Positions 1-9,081 of a stretch of 64,000 nucleotides of DNA are shown in pieces. The notes beneath the pieces are model-generated. The model saw only the letters and a list, made by a program, of their open reading frames with translations, did not search any database and was not told the origin of the DNA. A program made the position numbers and the translations under genes. How positions within the stretch are numbered: position 1 is the first letter of the stretch; every line of letters begins with the position of its first letter. The DNA is from Streptomyces sp. NBC_01498 (lineage in GTDB: Bacteria; Actinomycetota; Actinomycetes; Streptomycetales; Streptomycetaceae), in assembly GCF_036327775.1 (NCBI RefSeq), contig NZ_CP109598.1, positions 1,984,001 to 2,048,000 on the forward strand, written 5' to 3'.

Positions 1-353
1 GGTCGATCCCGCAGAAGTCCCAGAACCCGGATCTCGCCTTCGAGTTCATCAAGACGCAGCAGACGAAGGAGAACGCCGTCGAGTGGGACGTCGTCGGCGC
101 GCAGATCGCCGTCCGCAAGGACGTGGCGGCCGACCCGGGGTATCTGAAGTCGATGCCCGGGATCGACTTCTTCACCCAGTTGGTCGAGGTGACGCACTAC
201 CGTCCCGCGCTCCCGGTGTATCCGCAGGTGTCGTCCGCCATCGGTGAGGCGATGGAGTCGGTGACGACGGGGGACGCGTCGGCGGCGGAGGCGGCGAAGG
301 CGTACGACGAGCAGGTGAAGACGATCGCGGAGGGCGCGGTGGTCGAGAAATGA
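1..353 (+). CDS. Sugar ABC transporter solute-binding protein, C-terminal part
   Basis: Cut by the window edge; the frame is open from base 3 to the TGA at 353, giving about 116 residues. The tail has the style of an extracellular sugar-binding lipoprotein C-terminus: a helix-rich stretch (LAFEFIKTQQTKENAVEW), a segment resembling known binding proteins (VRKDVAADPGYL), and a final run of short helices predicted to pack on the lobe interface. It lies 58 bp before two MalF/MalG-type permeases on the same strand, so it is most likely the binding component of the same importer. The substrate cannot be read from this fragment. Confidence 0.8.
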   Translation, partial: SIPQKSQNPDLAFEFIKTQQTKENAVEWDVVGAQIAVRKDVAADPGYLKSMPGIDFFTQLVEVTHYRPALPVYPQVSSAIGEAMESVTTGDASAAEAAKAYDEQVKTIAEGAVVEK

Positions 354-411
354 GCCCGGCCGGGGTGGGCTCGGGGAAAGCGGTGACGGCGGCGCCGCGC
401 GTCGTGACGCC

Positions 412-1449
412 GTGAGCGCGGTCGGCGCGCACGGCGGTGGCGGGGTGGAGAAGGCTCCCAACGGCGGTCGCGTGGGCGGCCGTTCGCCCCGCTCCGGCCG
501 GGACGGAACGAAAGGCCGCGGGGGGAACGGACACGGAGAGAACGGGCACGGACAGAACGGGCGGGCGAGGGCCGAACCCGGGACGTACGGGCGTGGGGCG
601 CGGGCGCTGCGCTGGCTGCCGCTGGCCCCGGCGACCGTCCTGCTGCTCCTCTTCCTCGCCGGGCCGATCGGTTACTGCGTCTGGATCGCCTTCACCAACA
701 CGCAGTTGACCGGCTCGTCCACGTCGGACTTCGTCGGCCTGGACAACTTCCGGCGCGCCTTCGCGGACGACAACTTCCGCAACGCGGTCTGGCTGACGCT
801 GGTCTTCACCGTCGTCTCGTCCATCCTCGGCCAGAACACGATCGGGCTGGCCCTGGCCGGTCTGATGCGGGCCGCGTCACGGCCGGTGCGGACCCTGACG
901 GGCGCCGTCGTGATCGCGGCGTGGATCCTGCCGGAGATCGTCGCGGCGTTCCTGCTGTACGCGTTCTTCCGCCGCGAGGGAACGCTCAACGCGATCCTGG
1001 ACTGGCTCCAACTGCCCTCCCAGAACTGGCTGTTCACCCTGCCGATCCTGGCCGTGTCGTTCGCCAACGTGTGGCGCGGCACGGCGTTCTCGATGCTGAT
1101 CTACTCCGCCGCGCTGTCCGAGATCCCGAAGGACATCACGGAGGCGGCGGAGGTCGACGGCGCCAGCGGGGCACGGCGGCTGTGGCACATCACCCTGCCG
1201 ATGATCCGGCGCTCCATCGGTACGAACCTCATGCTCAACACGCTCTCCACGCTGTCCGTCTTCGGGCTGATCTGGGCGATGACGCGCGGCGGGCCGGGCA
1301 ATCGCAGCCAGACGCTGCCCGTGTTCATGTACGACACGGCGTTTCTCAAGAGCCTGATCGGTTACGGCACGGCGGTCGCGCTGCTGCTGCTTCTCGTGGG
1401 CGCGCTGTTCTCGGTGGTCTATGTGCGTCTGCTCAAGGTGGAGGTGTGA
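412..1449 (+). CDS. Carbohydrate ABC transporter permease, MalF-type
   Basis: Inner-membrane permease of a CUT1-type sugar importer, 345 aa from the GTG used here. The first 60 residues are Gly/Arg-rich and look like a cytoplasmic leader, so the true start could lie further downstream. The first membrane segment begins near residue 65 (LAPATVLLLLFLAGPIGYCVW), followed by about five more. The EAA loop that contacts the ATPase is clear (EAAEVDGASGARRLWHITLP). The stop overlaps the next permease start. No ATPase gene is visible nearby; importers of this class in Streptomyces commonly share the MsiK ATPase encoded elsewhere. Confidence 0.9.
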   Translation: MSAVGAHGGGGVEKAPNGGRVGGRSPRSGRDGTKGRGGNGHGENGHGQNGRARAEPGTYGRGARALRWLPLAPATVLLLLFLAGPIGYCVWIAFTNTQLTGSSTSDFVGLDNFRRAFADDNFRNAVWLTLVFTVVSSILGQNTIGLALAGLMRAASRPVRTLTGAVVIAAWILPEIVAAFLLYAFFRREGTLNAILDWLQLPSQNWLFTLPILAVSFANVWRGTAFSMLIYSAALSEIPKDITEAAEVDGASGARRLWHITLPMIRRSIGTNLMLNTLSTLSVFGLIWAMTRGGPGNRSQTLPVFMYDTAFLKSLIGYGTAVALLLLLVGALFSVVYVRLLKVEV

Positions 1450-2273
1450 TGAGGCGCGCCACTCGCGTCCGGCTCGCCTCGGACGCCGCGCTCGTCGCGG
1501 TCGCCGCGGCCTTCCTGCTCCCGTTGCTGTGGCTGCTGCTGTCGTCGCTCGACGCGGAGGCGGATCTGCGGGTACGGCTGCCGTCGTCGCCGACGACGGA
1601 GAACTTCGGTGCCGTTCTCACCGACGAGATCACGTTCACACCGATGCTCAACAGCCTTCTGCTGTGCGGCAGTGCGACGCTGCTGACGGTGGCGTGCGCG
1701 GCGCTGGCGGCGTATCCGCTGTCCCGTTACCGCTCACGGTTCAGCCGCCCGTATCTGCTGACGATCCTCTTCACCACCTGTCTGCCGATCACCGCGATCA
1801 TGGTCCCGGTGTACGGGCTGTTCGTCCAGGTCAATCTGGTCGACACGATGCACGGCACGGCGCTCTTCCTCGCGACGTCCCAACTGCCCTTCTCCATCTG
1901 GCTGATGAAGAACTTCATGGACGGTGTCCCGACGGTCCTGGAGGAGGCGGCGTGGACGGACGGGGCCTCGATGCTCCAGACGCTGGCCCGGATCGTGCTG
2001 CCGCTGATGGGGCCGGGGACGACGGTCGTGATGATCTACACGTTCATCCAGCTCTGGGGAAACTTCTTCGTCCCCTTCATGCTGCTGCTCACCCCGGACC
2101 AACTGCCCGCGTCCGTCTCGATCTTCACGTTCTTCGGCAACTACGGGTCGGTGGTCTACGGCCAGCTCGCGGCGTTCTCGATCCTCTACTCCACACCGGT
2201 ACTGCTGCTCTACATCCTGATCTCGCGCCGGCTGGGCGGCGGCTTCGCGCTCGGCGGTGCGGTGAAGGGCTGA
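1449..2273 (+). CDS. Carbohydrate ABC transporter permease, MalG-type
   Basis: Second permease, 274 aa. The ATG shares its A with the TGA of the upstream permease (TGATG), indicating translational coupling. About six membrane segments are visible, starting with LVAVAAAFLLPLLWLLLSSL. The EAA loop reads EEAAWTDGASMLQTLARIVL, typical of MalG/AraQ partners, and sits before the last two helices. With its neighbours it would form the transmembrane pore; substrate unknown. The operon appears to end here because a separate ribosome-binding site and 113 bp precede the next gene. Confidence 0.92.
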   Translation: MRRATRVRLASDAALVAVAAAFLLPLLWLLLSSLDAEADLRVRLPSSPTTENFGAVLTDEITFTPMLNSLLLCGSATLLTVACAALAAYPLSRYRSRFSRPYLLTILFTTCLPITAIMVPVYGLFVQVNLVDTMHGTALFLATSQLPFSIWLMKNFMDGVPTVLEEAAWTDGASMLQTLARIVLPLMGPGTTVVMIYTFIQLWGNFFVPFMLLLTPDQLPASVSIFTFFGNYGSVVYGQLAAFSILYSTPVLLLYILISRRLGGGFALGGAVKG

Positions 2274-2386
2274 GGCAGTCAACTCAGCTGCGCGCGGGCC
2301 GATTTCGGACGCGGCTGAACCATGAGGCAGGTGGAACACGTCCTTCCCCACACAGTTCGCCGTAGTCGAACAAGGGGAGAAGCACC

Positions 2387-3574
2387 ATGGAACAGCGCCG
2401 GACCGCCGTCACGACGACCGAATTCGCCTGGGACGCGGTCGAGTTGCTGGCCCACGCGGTACGGCACGCGGCCGAACGCCCGAGCCCGGCGGTCGGCACG
2501 GAGCATCTGCTGGTCGCGCTGCTCGGCGACACCGAGGAGCCGGGAGCCGCGCTGGTGCCCGGCGGCCGGGAGTCCGGCGCGATACGCGGGCAGATCCGGG
2601 CCCGCGACGAACAGAACTGGGCGCGCGACGACGCCGGTGACGAGGGTGTCGGTGCCGTACCCGAGGACGACGAAGTCGAGGTGACGGCCGTCTGGCGGGA
2701 GGCGCTGTGGAGCGCGAACCGCTCCCGGCGCGAGGACGCGGCGCCCGCGCCCCGGCCCTCCGAGGCTCTGCGGCGGACGCTCCTCGGCGCCCTGCGGCTG
2801 GCCCGCGAGGAGGGCGCGCCCGACGCCCATGAGCGGCATCTGGCTCGGGCCCTGCTGGACGTGCGTGAGAGCCGGGCACTGGAGGCGCTGTCGCTGCGCC
2901 GGGTCGACATGGCGGCGTCCGCCGCCGCGCTGGACGCCCAGGCCGAGGCGGTCCGCGCGGGCGGCGAGCCCTGGCCCGCCGAGGCGGCGGGGGCACGCGG
3001 CGCGGTCAGGGTCCTGCGGAGCGCCGGGCTGCTGGGCGAGCGGGGCGTGTGGTGGACGCGGGGCATGATGACGTGGCTGGCGCGCACGTCGGGCGACGGG
3101 TCCCCGGTCGTGCTGGTGCTCTGCAACGAGGCCCAGCGCCAGTCCGTACGCCACGGCCGCACCGAGACCGAACCGGTGGACCTGCTGCTCGCCGTCCTGG
3201 CCCTGGACCGGGGCCTGACGGTCGCCGGTCTCTCCCTGCCGGAAGACCTGCTCCCGGTCAACTCGGCGGCCGACGCGCTGCGTTCGGCGGGTGTCCACGA
3301 GTCCGACCTGTTCCGCGCGGCAGCGGCGGCGGCCGGCCCGTCACCGCAGGCCGCGGTCCCGTCCGGCCCGAAGCGCTCGGTCGCGACGGACAAGACGGTG
3401 GCGGCGGCCCGCCTGCTCGCGGCCGACCGCAAGGACCGCACGGTCGGCACCACCCACATCCTGACGGCCCTGCTGGCCACGGGCGACGACGCGACGACGG
3501 CCCTGCTCACCGAGAACGGCGTGAACCCGGAGCTGCTGCGCACCCGCCTGGAAGCCACCGCCGGAGCCGCGTAA
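2387..3574 (+). CDS. Clp N-domain (ClpN repeat) protein without ATPase
   Basis: 395 aa, ATG preceded by GGGGAGAAG. The N-terminal 60 residues and the C-terminal 60 residues each carry a Clp repeat signature: VGTEHLLVALLGDTEEPGAA near residue 40 and VGTTHILTALLATGDDATTA near residue 350. A weaker helical repeat pair lies in the middle (HERHLARALLDV; VDLLLAVLALDRG). There is no Walker A or B motif, so this is not an unfoldase. In ClpC/ClpA such domains bind substrates and adaptors. A stand-alone version could be a decoy, adaptor or peptide/phosphoarginine binder; that is inference. Possible terminator follows at 3591-3626. Confidence 0.75.
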   Translation: MEQRRTAVTTTEFAWDAVELLAHAVRHAAERPSPAVGTEHLLVALLGDTEEPGAALVPGGRESGAIRGQIRARDEQNWARDDAGDEGVGAVPEDDEVEVTAVWREALWSANRSRREDAAPAPRPSEALRRTLLGALRLAREEGAPDAHERHLARALLDVRESRALEALSLRRVDMAASAAALDAQAEAVRAGGEPWPAEAAGARGAVRVLRSAGLLGERGVWWTRGMMTWLARTSGDGSPVVLVLCNEAQRQSVRHGRTETEPVDLLLAVLALDRGLTVAGLSLPEDLLPVNSAADALRSAGVHESDLFRAAAAAAGPSPQAAVPSGPKRSVATDKTVAAARLLAADRKDRTVGTTHILTALLATGDDATTALLTENGVNPELLRTRLEATAGAA

Positions 3575-3590
3575 CGCCGGCCGGACCACC

Positions 3591-3626
3591 GGGTCCGGGC
3601 GGGGGCAGCTGCCCACGCCCGGACCC
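3591..3626. terminator. Bidirectional hairpin between convergent genes
   Basis: GGGTCCGGGCG (3591-3601) pairs perfectly with CGCCCGGACCC (3616-3626), enclosing a second palindrome GGGCAGCTGCCC. It lies 17 bp after the ClpN-protein stop and 58 bp after the stop of the opposing gene, and has no T-run, as is common in Streptomyces. Confidence 0.6.
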
Positions 3627-3683
3627 ACCCGGTCGTGGTCGCGGGAGAGCCGGGTTGTCGTGCCCGGCTCGCCGCTCCCCGGT

Positions 3684-4223
3684 TCACCGCCGCCCGGCCC
3701 AGCCGGTGGCGGTCACCACCTCGCGGGCGATGTCCGCGACGGACCGCCCGTCGGTCGCCACGCGTACGGTCCCCGCCGGGATTCGCCGGTCCAGGAGCCG
3801 TGCCTTGCGGATGCCGGCCTCCAGCTCCCGCTCCAGCTCGGAGCCCAGTTCGCGGCCCACCAGACGCTCGTGGGCGGTGGCGTCGGTGGCGGTGAGCAGG
3901 ACCCGTGTCATCCGTACCCCGGTCCCCATGGCGCGTCGGAACATGCCCGTCGCCTCGGGGAGCACGCTCACGGTGTTCGTGTAGATCAGTCGACGGTAGC
4001 CACGGCGGGCGAAGTTCGCCCACACGGCCGTCAGGTTGCTCTCGGCGATCTCCGACCGGTCCGGGTCGCCCTCCGGGGCCGGATGCACCTGCCCCATGCA
4101 GTCGCCCTCGATGACGGCGTGCGGGACCGGCACCGTGCGCAGCTGCGCCGAGACCTCCCACCCCACCGTTGTCTTCCCGACCCCGGCCCGGCCCCCGATG
4201 AGCAGCACTTCCACGTCGTCCAT
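3684..4223 (-). CDS. P-loop NTPase / kinase-like protein
   Basis: 179 aa. A Walker A motif (GGRAGVGKTT) lies at residues 10-19, followed by a putative acidic acceptor pocket (HAVIEGDCMGQ) like that of small-molecule kinases of the AAA_33/gluconate-kinase type. The C-terminal half contains a lid-like Arg-rich helix (ERELEAGIRKARLLDRR) and ends with helices. The size and single-domain form agree with a nucleoside- or sugar-kinase-like protein; substrate unknown. No Shine-Dalgarno sequence is seen before the ATG. The gene is convergent with the ClpN protein and lies just downstream of pfkA on the same strand (109 bp gap). Confidence 0.7.
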   Translation of the reverse strand: MDDVEVLLIGGRAGVGKTTVGWEVSAQLRTVPVPHAVIEGDCMGQVHPAPEGDPDRSEIAESNLTAVWANFARRGYRRLIYTNTVSVLPEATGMFRRAMGTGVRMTRVLLTATDATAHERLVGRELGSELERELEAGIRKARLLDRRIPAGTVRVATDGRSVADIAREVVTATGWAGRR

Positions 4224-4332
4224 GGGGGCAGGGTGACAGCGTCCGACCGCCTCACGCGACCGGATATGGGCTCCACCGCACCGGGCCCGCCCCCGCGCCG
4301 TCGGCGCGGGACCACGAGGTGCTGCCGGAGGG

Positions 4333-5358
4333 CTAGAAGACCGACTCCACCTCGAACATCCGGTTCTCCGGGACCGTCTTGAGGCGGGTCACCGCGTCCG
4401 CCAGGGGGACCATCACCACCTGGGTGCCGTGCAGCGCCGTCATCCGGCCGAAGCGGCCGTTGTGGACCGCCTCCACCGCGTGCCAGCCGAAGCGGGTGGC
4501 CAGCACCCGGTCGTACGCGGTCGGGGTGCCGCCGCGCTGGACGTGGCCGAGGATCACCGGGCGGGCCTCCTTGCCGAGGCGGCGTTCCAGTTCGCCGGCG
4601 AGGCGGTTGCCGATGCCCTCGAAGCGTTCGTGGCCGAACTGGTCGATCGCGCCCTTCGCGTAGTGCATCGAGCCCTCCGCCGGGTGCGCGCCCTCCGCGA
4701 CGCAGATGACCGCGAACTTCTTGCCCCGCGCGAACCGTTCCTCGACCATCTTCACCAGGCTGTCGACCTCGAACGGCCGCTCCGGCAGGCAGATGCCGTG
4801 CGCGCCGCCCGCCATGCCGGACTCCATCGCGATCCAGCCCGCGTGCCGGCCCATGACCTCGACCACCATGACGCGCTGGTGCGACTCGGCCGTCGTCTTG
4901 AGCCGGTCGATGGCCTCGGTGGCGACCATGACGGCCGTGTCGAAGCCGAAGGTGCGGTCGGTGGAGGAGATGTCGTTGTCGATGGTCTTCGGTACGCCGA
5001 CCACCGGCATCCCCGCGTCGGAGAGCATCCGGGCCGCCGTGAGTGTGCCTTCGCCGCCGATCGGGATGAGCGCGTCGATGCCGTACGTACGGCCCAACTC
5101 GTCGGCGCTCTCCGCCGCTTCGCGCAGCCGGCGGCGCTCCAGCCGGGCCGAGCCGAGGATCGTGCCGCCGCGGGCCAGGATGCCGCTGACGGAGTCGAGG
5201 TCCAGCGGGCGGAAGTGGCCGTCGAGCAGGCCCTTGAAGCCGTCCTCGAAACCGATGACCTCGTCGCCGTGACCGGTCACGGCGCGGTGGACGACCGAGC
5301 GGATCACGGCGTTCAGGCCGGGGCAGTCGCCGCCTGCGGTGAGGACTCCGATACGCAT
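4333..5358 (-). CDS. pfkA: ATP-dependent 6-phosphofructokinase
   Basis: 341 aa cytosolic enzyme phosphorylating fructose 6-phosphate to the 1,6-bisphosphate. Signatures visible: nucleotide/start motif GVLTAGGDCPGLNAVIR at residue 4, FEDGFKGLLDG, IGGEGTLTAA, the catalytic PKTIDNDISSTDRTFGFDTA, MGRHAGWIA, and the substrate-closing HVQRGGTPTAYDR. A GGDC rather than GGDA triplet and the GEGT (not GDGS) loop fit the actinomycete mixed-type PfkA group. ATG with AGGAGA upstream. Divergent from pta, matching from memory the pfkA2-pta-ackA-pyk2 order of S. coelicolor (SCO5426-5423). Confidence 0.96.
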   Translation of the reverse strand: MRIGVLTAGGDCPGLNAVIRSVVHRAVTGHGDEVIGFEDGFKGLLDGHFRPLDLDSVSGILARGGTILGSARLERRRLREAAESADELGRTYGIDALIPIGGEGTLTAARMLSDAGMPVVGVPKTIDNDISSTDRTFGFDTAVMVATEAIDRLKTTAESHQRVMVVEVMGRHAGWIAMESGMAGGAHGICLPERPFEVDSLVKMVEERFARGKKFAVICVAEGAHPAEGSMHYAKGAIDQFGHERFEGIGNRLAGELERRLGKEARPVILGHVQRGGTPTAYDRVLATRFGWHAVEAVHNGRFGRMTALHGTQVVMVPLADAVTRLKTVPENRMFEVESVF

Positions 5359-5573
5359 CGCGCTGTGTCTCCTGCTCGTTCAAGGGAGTGGTCCGGGGGC
5401 CGTACCGCCTACCCGTCGCGGAGGCGCCGTATCCACCCCCACCGGTATCGTCAAGAGGGCTTTGCCACCCTAACGGGCGTCCCGGCGGAAACAGGAATTT
5501 TCTCCCCGCCCCACCCTGCCGGGGGACCCCCGCCACCCCCTCCTCCCCCTTTACGTCGAACAGGAGAGCACGC

Positions 5574-7649
5574 GTGACACGCAGCGTCTACGTGACCGGG
5601 ATCGAACGCGGTGACGGCCGCCAGGTCGTCGAGCTGGGCGTCATGGAGCTTCTGACCCGCCAGGTCGACCGCGTCGGTGTCTTCCGCCCGCTGGTGCACG
5701 CCGACGGCCCCGACCGCCTCTTCGACCTGCTGCGCGCCCGCTACCGGCTCGCGCAGACCCCGGAGTCCGTCTACGGCCTCGGGTACGCGGAGGCCGCCGG
5801 CATCCAGGCCGACGGCGGGACCGAGGCGCTGGTGCAGCGGCTGGTCCGGCGTTTCCACGAGGTGGCGCGGGAGTACGAGGTGGTCCTGGTGCTCGGGACC
5901 GACTTCGCCGACACCCAGCTGCCCGACGAGCTGTCGCTCAACGCGCGGCTCGCCAACGAGTTCGGTGCCTCGGTGATAGCGGTGGTCGGCGGCAAGGGGC
6001 AGCCCGCCGAGTCCGTCCAGGCCGAGGCCCGTAACGCGCACCGCGCTTACGCCGCGCTGGGCTGCGACATCCTCGCCACGGTGGTGAACCGGGTCGCCCC
6101 GGAGGACCGCGACACCATCGACGCGCAGCTCGGCGCGCAGCTGCCGGTGCCCTGCTACACGCTCCCCGACGAGGCGGCGCTGGCCGCCCCGACCGTCGCG
6201 CAGATCACCCGCGCGCTGGACGGCACGGTGCTGCTCGGTGACGAGGCGGGGCTGGCGCGCGACGCGCTCGACTTCGTCTTCGGCGGCGCGATGCTGCCGA
6301 ATCTGCTGGGCGCGCTGACCCCGGGCTGTCTGCTGGTCACGCCGGGCGACCGGGCGGATCTGGTGGTGGGCGCGCTGGCCGCCCACTCGGCCGGTACGCC
6401 GCCGATCGCGGGGGTGCTGCTGACGCTGGACGAGCGGCCGGCGGACTCGGTCCTCACCCTGGCCCACCGGCTGGCGCCCGGCACCCCGGTCGTCTCGGTG
6501 GCCGCCGGCTCCTTCCCGACCGCCGGTGAACTCTTCGCGCTGGAGGGGAAGTTGGGCGCCGACACGCCGCGCAAGGCGGAGACGGCGCTGGGCCTTTTCG
6601 AGCGGTACGTGGACACCGGCGATCTGCTGCGGCGGATGTCGGTGGCACGCAGCGGCCGGGTGACGCCGATGATGTTCGAGCACGACCTGCTGGAGCAGGC
6701 CCGCGCCGTACGCCGCCGGGTGGTGCTGCCGGAGGGCACGGAGGAGCGGGTGCTGCGCGCGGCCGATGTGCTGATCCGGCGTGACGTGTGCGACCTGACG
6801 CTGCTCGGGGACGTCGACACCATCCTGAAGAAGGCCGCCGACCTCGGCATCGACCTGGCGGGCAGCCAGGTGATCGATCCGGCCACGGACGATCTGCGGC
6901 GCCGGTTCGCCGAGCGTTACGCGGAACTGCGCGCGCACCGGGGTGTGACGGTGGAGCTGGCGTACGACGTGGTGGCCGACGTGAACTACTTCGGCACGCT
7001 GATGGTCGACGCGGGGCTGGCCGACGGCATGGTGTCGGGCTCCGTCCATTCGACGGCGGCCACGATCCGCCCGGCGTTCGAGATCATCAGGACGAGCGGG
7101 TCGACCAGTGTCTCGTCGGTCTTCTTCATGTGCCTGGCCGACCGGGTGCTGGTGTACGGCGACTGCGCGGTCATCCCGGATCCGGACGCCGCGCAGCTCG
7201 CGGACATCGCGATCCAGGCAGCGGCGACCGCCGCCCGGTTCGGTGTGGAGCCGAGGATCGCGATGCTGTCGTACTCGACGGGGACCTCGGGCTCCGGCGC
7301 CGACGTCGACAAGGTGCGCGAGGCGACGAAGCTGGTGCGGGCGGCGCGGCCGGAGCTGAGCGTCGAGGGCCCGATCCAGTACGACGCGGCGGTGGAGCCG
7401 AGCGTCGCGGCGACGAAGCTGCCGGACTCGGAGGTGGCGGGGCGTGCGACGGTGCTGATCTTCCCCGACCTGAACACCGGCAACAACACGTACAAGGCGG
7501 TGCAGCGTTCGGCGGGCGCGGTGGCGGTGGGCCCGGTGATGCAGGGGCTGCGCAAGCCGGTGAACGACCTGTCGCGCGGCGCGCTGGTCCAGGACATCGT
7601 GAACACCGTGGCGATCACGGCTGTTCAGGCGCGCGGCGACGACGCGTAG
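5574..7649 (+). CDS. pta: Phosphate acetyltransferase (DRTGG-domain type)
   Basis: Interconverts acetyl-CoA and acetyl phosphate; partner of ackA downstream. GTG start chosen because AGGAGAG lies 6 nt upstream and the protein then begins TRSVYVTGIERGDGRQ, the usual N-terminus of the long (about 690 aa) form. Residues 1-200 form a BioD-like P-loop-fold domain, 215-330 a DRTGG domain, and the last 330 residues the PTA_PTB catalytic domain (VVLPEGTEERVLRAADVL; MVSGSVHSTAATIRPAFEII; YSTGTSGSGADVDKVREAT; IFPDLNTGNN). Divergent from pfkA across 215 bp. A diverged copy of its C-terminal codons follows the stop codon. Confidence 0.96.
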   Translation: MTRSVYVTGIERGDGRQVVELGVMELLTRQVDRVGVFRPLVHADGPDRLFDLLRARYRLAQTPESVYGLGYAEAAGIQADGGTEALVQRLVRRFHEVAREYEVVLVLGTDFADTQLPDELSLNARLANEFGASVIAVVGGKGQPAESVQAEARNAHRAYAALGCDILATVVNRVAPEDRDTIDAQLGAQLPVPCYTLPDEAALAAPTVAQITRALDGTVLLGDEAGLARDALDFVFGGAMLPNLLGALTPGCLLVTPGDRADLVVGALAAHSAGTPPIAGVLLTLDERPADSVLTLAHRLAPGTPVVSVAAGSFPTAGELFALEGKLGADTPRKAETALGLFERYVDTGDLLRRMSVARSGRVTPMMFEHDLLEQARAVRRRVVLPEGTEERVLRAADVLIRRDVCDLTLLGDVDTILKKAADLGIDLAGSQVIDPATDDLRRRFAERYAELRAHRGVTVELAYDVVADVNYFGTLMVDAGLADGMVSGSVHSTAATIRPAFEIIRTSGSTSVSSVFFMCLADRVLVYGDCAVIPDPDAAQLADIAIQAAATAARFGVEPRIAMLSYSTGTSGSGADVDKVREATKLVRAARPELSVEGPIQYDAAVEPSVAATKLPDSEVAGRATVLIFPDLNTGNNTYKAVQRSAGAVAVGPVMQGLRKPVNDLSRGALVQDIVNTVAITAVQARGDDA

Positions 7650-7651
7650 TC

Positions 7652-7694
7652 CTGGTCCAGGACATCGTGAAGACCGTCGCCGTCACCGCCGTAC
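7652..7694 (+). pseudogene. Duplicated remnant of the pta 3' end
   Basis: Immediately after the pta stop, 7652-7671 repeats the 20 bases at 7584-7603 exactly, and similarity continues to about 7694. Read in its own frame the copy encodes LVQDIVKTVAVTAV, against LVQDIVNTVAITAV in the gene. Several differences are at third codon positions, so the copy diverged as coding sequence rather than by recent slippage. The offset is 68 bp, not a multiple of three, so it is not translated with pta. Confidence 0.75.
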
Positions 7695-7800
7695 GGCCGT
7701 ACGCCGTGGGGCGGCGGCGGCGGCGCGCGACGCCGCGGGGGCTCCGTGGAAGCTCCGCGGCGGCTCCGTCAACCTCCCTTCCGTGAAAGGCTTTTCGCCC

Positions 7801-9006
7801 GTGACCTCGCAGGCCGCCCGAGTCCTCGTCCTCAACTCCGGTTCCTCGTCGGTGAAGTACCAGCTTCTCGACATGCGGGACGGCACCCGTCTCGCCGCCG
7901 GTCTCGTCGAACGCGTCGGCGAGAGTGCGTCCCGGCTGACGCACACCCCGGCGGACGGCGGGGAGCGGTCGCGTACGGGGCGGATCGCCGACCACGACGC
8001 GGCGCTGCGGGCCGTCGCGGAGGAACTGGCGCGGGACGGTGTGGGGTTGGACTCCCCCGCGCTCGCGGCGATCGGGCACCGGGTCGTGCACGGCGGACCG
8101 GTGTTCACCGCGCCGACGGTGATCGACGACGACGTCCTGGCGGAGATCGAACGGCTGGTGCCGCTGGCACCGCTGCACAATCCGGCGAACATCACCGGCA
8201 TCAGGACGGCGCGGGCGCTGCGGCCCGATCTGCCGCAGGTCGCGGTCTTCGACACGGCGTTCCACACGACGATGCCGGAGCACGCCGCGCGGTACGCGAT
8301 CGACGTGGCGACGGCGGACGCGCACCGTATCCGGCGCTACGGCTTCCACGGCACCTCGCACGCGTACGTCTCCCGGCGGGCCGCCGAACTGCTCGGCCGG
8401 GCGCCGGAGGACGTGAACCTGATCGTGCTGCATCTGGGCAACGGGGCGTCCGCGTCGGCCGTCGCGGGCGGCCGGTGCGTGGACACCTCGATGGGGCTGA
8501 CCCCCTTGGAGGGGCTGGTGATGGGTACGCGCTCGGGAGACGTCGATCCGGCGGTGGTGTTCCATCTGGAACGGGTCGCCGGAATGGGCACCGACGAAAT
8601 CGACCATCTGCTCAACAAGAAGAGCGGTTTGACCGGACTGTGCGGTGACAACGACATGCGGGAGATCCGGCGGCGGGTCGACGCGGGTGATCCCTCGGCG
8701 GAACTGGCCTTCGGTATTTATGTCCACCGGCTGAAGAAGTACATCGGCGCCTATTACGCGGTGCTGGGCCGGGTGGACGCGGTGGTCTTCACGGCGGGTG
8801 TCGGCGAGAACGCGGCGCCGGTCCGGGAGGCCGCGGTGGCCGGTCTCGACGCGTTGGGGCTGGTCGTGGACCCGGAGCTGAACGCCGTACGGTCCCGGGA
8901 GCCGCGTCTGGTGTCGCCGGCGCACGCGCGGGTCGCCGTGGCCGTCGTACCGACCGACGAGGAAATGGAGATCGCCCGCCAGACCTTCGCGTTGGTCGAC
9001 GCCTGA
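7801..9006 (+). CDS. ackA: Acetate kinase
   Basis: Makes ATP and acetate from acetyl phosphate, completing the Pta-AckA branch. I place the start at the GTG at 7801 because GAAAGG lies 11 nt upstream; a GTG at 7783 would put that site inside the gene. The 401-aa protein shows all acetokinase marks: VLVLNSGSSSVKYQLLD near the start, GHRVVHGG, PLAPLHNPANITGI, VAVFDTAFHTTMPEHAARYA, YGFHGTSHAYVSRRAAELLG, LHLGNGASASAV, DTSMGLTPLEGLVMGTRSGD and FTAGVGENA. Length is normal for the family. 150 bp separate it from pta, including the pta remnant. Confidence 0.96.
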   Translation: MTSQAARVLVLNSGSSSVKYQLLDMRDGTRLAAGLVERVGESASRLTHTPADGGERSRTGRIADHDAALRAVAEELARDGVGLDSPALAAIGHRVVHGGPVFTAPTVIDDDVLAEIERLVPLAPLHNPANITGIRTARALRPDLPQVAVFDTAFHTTMPEHAARYAIDVATADAHRIRRYGFHGTSHAYVSRRAAELLGRAPEDVNLIVLHLGNGASASAVAGGRCVDTSMGLTPLEGLVMGTRSGDVDPAVVFHLERVAGMGTDEIDHLLNKKSGLTGLCGDNDMREIRRRVDAGDPSAELAFGIYVHRLKKYIGAYYAVLGRVDAVVFTAGVGENAAPVREAAVAGLDALGLVVDPELNAVRSREPRLVSPAHARVAVAVVPTDEEMEIARQTFALVDA

Positions 9007-9067
9007 GCGCCACCCCGCCCATTTGTATTTTCCACCAGCCGGAATATTCCGAGGCGAAACAAACCGA

Positions 9068-9081
9068 TAGGATCCGCCGTA
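9068..9081 (+). promoter_or_regulatory. Predicted leaderless promoter of pyk
   Basis: TAGGAT at 9068-9073 lies 7 nt before the pyk ATG, and there is no Shine-Dalgarno sequence, so transcription should start at or within a base of the start codon. The preceding 60 bp are unusually AT-rich for the window (for example ATTTGTATTTTCC). Confidence 0.6.

Noticed and set aside
921..1448. Upstream extension of the second permease frame
   Set aside because: It overlaps the coding region of the first permease in another frame; the overlap start at 1449 has the right N-terminus.
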